DNA of 14,687 nucleotides, taken from Actinomycetota bacterium (GTDB lineage Bacteria > Actinomycetota > Humimicrobiia > Humimicrobiales > Humimicrobiaceae). The position numbers and the translations under genes were made by a program. Each line of letters opens with the position of its first letter. Position 1 is the first letter of the stretch. The DNA is taken from contig JAQUMQ010000010.1 in the NCBI GenBank assembly GCA_028718045.1, positions 1-14,687 of the forward strand, given 5' to 3'. The notes beneath the pieces were generated by a model. It made no database searches and was not told the origin of the DNA. It was given only the letters and a program-made list of their open reading frames with translations. Positions 13,267 through 14,687 of the stretch are shown piece by piece.

Positions 13267-14687
13267 TTAAAAATTATTATTTTTTCCTTTGTTGATTATC
13301 CTATTGATCATACTGATTATCAATACCGGCAGAATAGAACATGTAATTATCGTTAGCCATTGCATTAGGGTAAGTCCCTGAGTTTTAAAAATTTTCTGAA
13401 GGAATGGTATATATACTATGCCTATTTGCATGATCATCGAAACCACAAAGGATAAATTCAGAAATTTATTTGCGAGCAATCCTCTTTTAAATATTCCAGT
13501 ATTGTTGAATCTGAAATTATATGCATGCAAAAGTTGAGTCAATACCAATGTCGTAAAAACCAGAGTCTGAAAAGTCTCCCTGTCATGGAAAATATTATGA
13601 GTATCGAAAAGTATTGGCCCCAAAAAGTATACGGATAAAGCGCCTAGCGTCAAAATGAATCCCTGCCATAAAATCATTATCATGTTTGATTTTCCCAGTA
13701 TATTTTCTTTGTTTTTCGATGCCTTCCTGTCCATGATGTTTTTGCTCGGAAGGTCAACTCCAAGCGCAAGAGCTGGGAATCCGTCTGTTATCAAGTTCAT
13801 CCACAAAATTTGCACAGGTATCAGCGGGATATACAAATCATCAACCGGTATCTTTAGCAATTTGAATATGAAACTTCCTAAAGTTATCGAAATAAACATA
13901 AGCAAAACTTCGGATATATTGCACGAAAGAAGAAAGAGAATAAATTTTTTTAGATTGTCAAAAATGACTCTCCCTTCTCTTATCGCCCTGATTATGGTTG
14001 CAAAATTATCGTCGGTCAAGATCATTTTGCTGGCTTCCTTACTTACATCGGTCCCGGTAATTCCCATCGCAACTCCTATATCCGCTCTTTTTAATGAAGG
14101 AGCATCGTTTATGCCGTCTCCGGTCATTGCCACAATATGGTGGTTTTTTTTCAAAGCCTCTACTATGCTAACCTTGTTTGTAGGAGAAACCCTGGCAAAA
14201 ATGCTTATATTTTCAATCTCTTTTTCAAGTTCTTCCTGGGTCATTTCGTCTAAAGTTATGCCTTCGACTATTTTTTCCCCAGGTTTTAATATCTGGAGTT
14301 CTTCGCCTATTGCTTTTGCGGTAAGCAGATGATCACCTGTAACCATTATTACTTTAATGTTTGCTTTTCTGCATTTTTGTATCGCTGCATATACCTCAGG
14401 TCTTGGAGGATCGATCATTCCTACCATTCCGCAAAAGACCAGATCGCGTTCCTCCTTTATTATGTTCTTGGTATTAGGAAGATCATCGACATATTTAAAT
14501 GCAAAAGCAAGGTTTCTAAGTGCTTTTCCTGCCATATCCATTGTTTGCTGCTCAATTTCCAAGATGTTTTCCTTTGTCAAATCCGAAACTTTTCCGTCTT
14601 TTAATATAAAGCTACATCTTTTAAGTATTTCTTCAGGCGCTCCTTTTGTAAATATGATATAGCCCGTTCTGAAGTCAGGATCTTGTT
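13267..14687 (-). CDS. Type II (calcium-type) cation-transporting P-type ATPase, C-terminal half (5' truncated)
   Basis: The frame is open to the window edge, so about 472 residues of a protein that usually has 850-950 are visible. The phosphorylation site (DKTGT), actuator domain and first four helices lie outside. Present are the nucleotide-binding KGAPEE motif (near 14630-14649), MVTGDH (14330-14344) and the hinge MTGDGINDAPSLKRADIGVAMG (around 14085-14125), followed by the C-terminal helices. Helix 5 has NISEVL and helix 6 has MNLITDGFPALALG. The Asn/Glu and Asn/Thr/Asp residues occupy the positions that bind calcium in SERCA-type pumps. This points to calcium (or possibly manganese) export across the cytoplasmic membrane, powered by ATP. 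The helix-8 region reads LTQLLHAYN, with Gln rather than the SERCA Glu, as in PMR1-like and many bacterial members. The codon at 14578-14580 (TTG) is internal, not a start. Confidence 0.92.
   Translation of the reverse strand, partial: QDPDFRTGYIIFTKGAPEEILKRCSFILKDGKVSDLTKENILEIEQQTMDMAGKALRNLAFAFKYVDDLPNTKNIIKEERDLVFCGMVGMIDPPRPEVYAAIQKCRKANIKVIMVTGDHLLTAKAIGEELQILKPGEKIVEGITLDEMTQEELEKEIENISIFARVSPTNKVSIVEALKKNHHIVAMTGDGINDAPSLKRADIGVAMGITGTDVSKEASKMILTDDNFATIIRAIREGRVIFDNLKKFILFLLSCNISEVLLMFISITLGSFIFKLLKIPVDDLYIPLIPVQILWMNLITDGFPALALGVDLPSKNIMDRKASKNKENILGKSNMIMILWQGFILTLGALSVYFLGPILFDTHNIFHDRETFQTLVFTTLVLTQLLHAYNFRFNNTGIFKRGLLANKFLNLSFVVSMIMQIGIVYIPFLQKIFKTQGLTLMQWLTIITCSILPVLIISMINRIINKGKNNNF

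Noticed and set aside
13655..14332. A 225-residue plus-strand frame with hydrophobic stretches
   Set aside because: It is the antisense shadow of the P-type ATPase, whose motifs are unmistakable on the minus strand.
1..14687. CRISPR arrays, tRNAs, insertion sequences, attachment sites or defence genes
   Set aside because: No regularly spaced repeats, tRNA-like folds, transposase motifs or integrase genes were seen on either strand.

Overview
The window is a low-G+C bacterial chromosome segment with ordinary gene density, both strands in use and no mobile element, CRISPR array, tRNA or rRNA visible. The gene set suggests an anaerobic or microaerobic free-living bacterium that uses vitamin B12: an adenosylcobalamin-dependent (class II) ribonucleotide reductase, a MetH-like homocysteine methyltransferase, a radical SAM enzyme with a cobalamin-type N-terminal fold, a C_GCAxxG_C_C redox protein and a flavin reductase-like protein. 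A previously hidden 31-residue gene resembles the small ribosomal protein bS22 (AURKAIP1/COX24 domain). That family is best known from Actinomycetota, so a low-G+C actinobacterial-type lineage is a reasonable guess, but bS22-like proteins occur elsewhere and the assignment is weak.

Layout. Positions 1-247 hold the end of a transglutaminase-like protein (+), followed by a good hairpin terminator. Positions 640-2505 carry three minus-strand genes: a two-helix DUF4190-like membrane protein, a DEDDh 3'-5' exonuclease, and a C_GCAxxG_C_C protein. An extremely A+T-rich gap (about 6% G+C over 961-1140) separates the first two. A divergent intergenic region then leads to plus-strand genes: an unrecognised anchored/exported protein (2791), a flavin reductase-like protein (3864), and a 931-residue acyl-activating enzyme-ACP-acyltransferase fusion (4572). 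The fusion gene is preceded by a perfect 13-bp hairpin with a Shine-Dalgarno-like loop and by a possible 27-codon leader ORF that ends one base before its start.

Positions 7551-8601 (-) form a two-gene unit: the bS22-like protein (TTG start) and the homocysteine methyltransferase. A roughly 630-bp divergent regulatory region follows. It contains a textbook promoter whose spacer is occupied by a perfect NrdR-box palindrome, with a second, degenerate box 32 bp downstream; this drives nrdJ (9230-11659, +). The nrdJ stop codon lies inside its own terminator hairpin. Convergent to it is a B12-binding-type radical SAM protein (11693-13051, GTG start), and the window ends inside a type II (calcium-type) P-type ATPase (-) whose 5' half is missing.

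Functionally these are mostly independent housekeeping and accessory genes: deoxynucleotide supply under NrdR-like control, methionine synthesis, phospholipid acylation or fatty-acid recycling, and cation export. No clear novel multi-gene system is visible. The most worthwhile points are the hidden bS22-like gene, the NrdR-controlled nrdJ promoter, the three-domain lipid enzyme, and the hairpin/leader arrangement in front of it.
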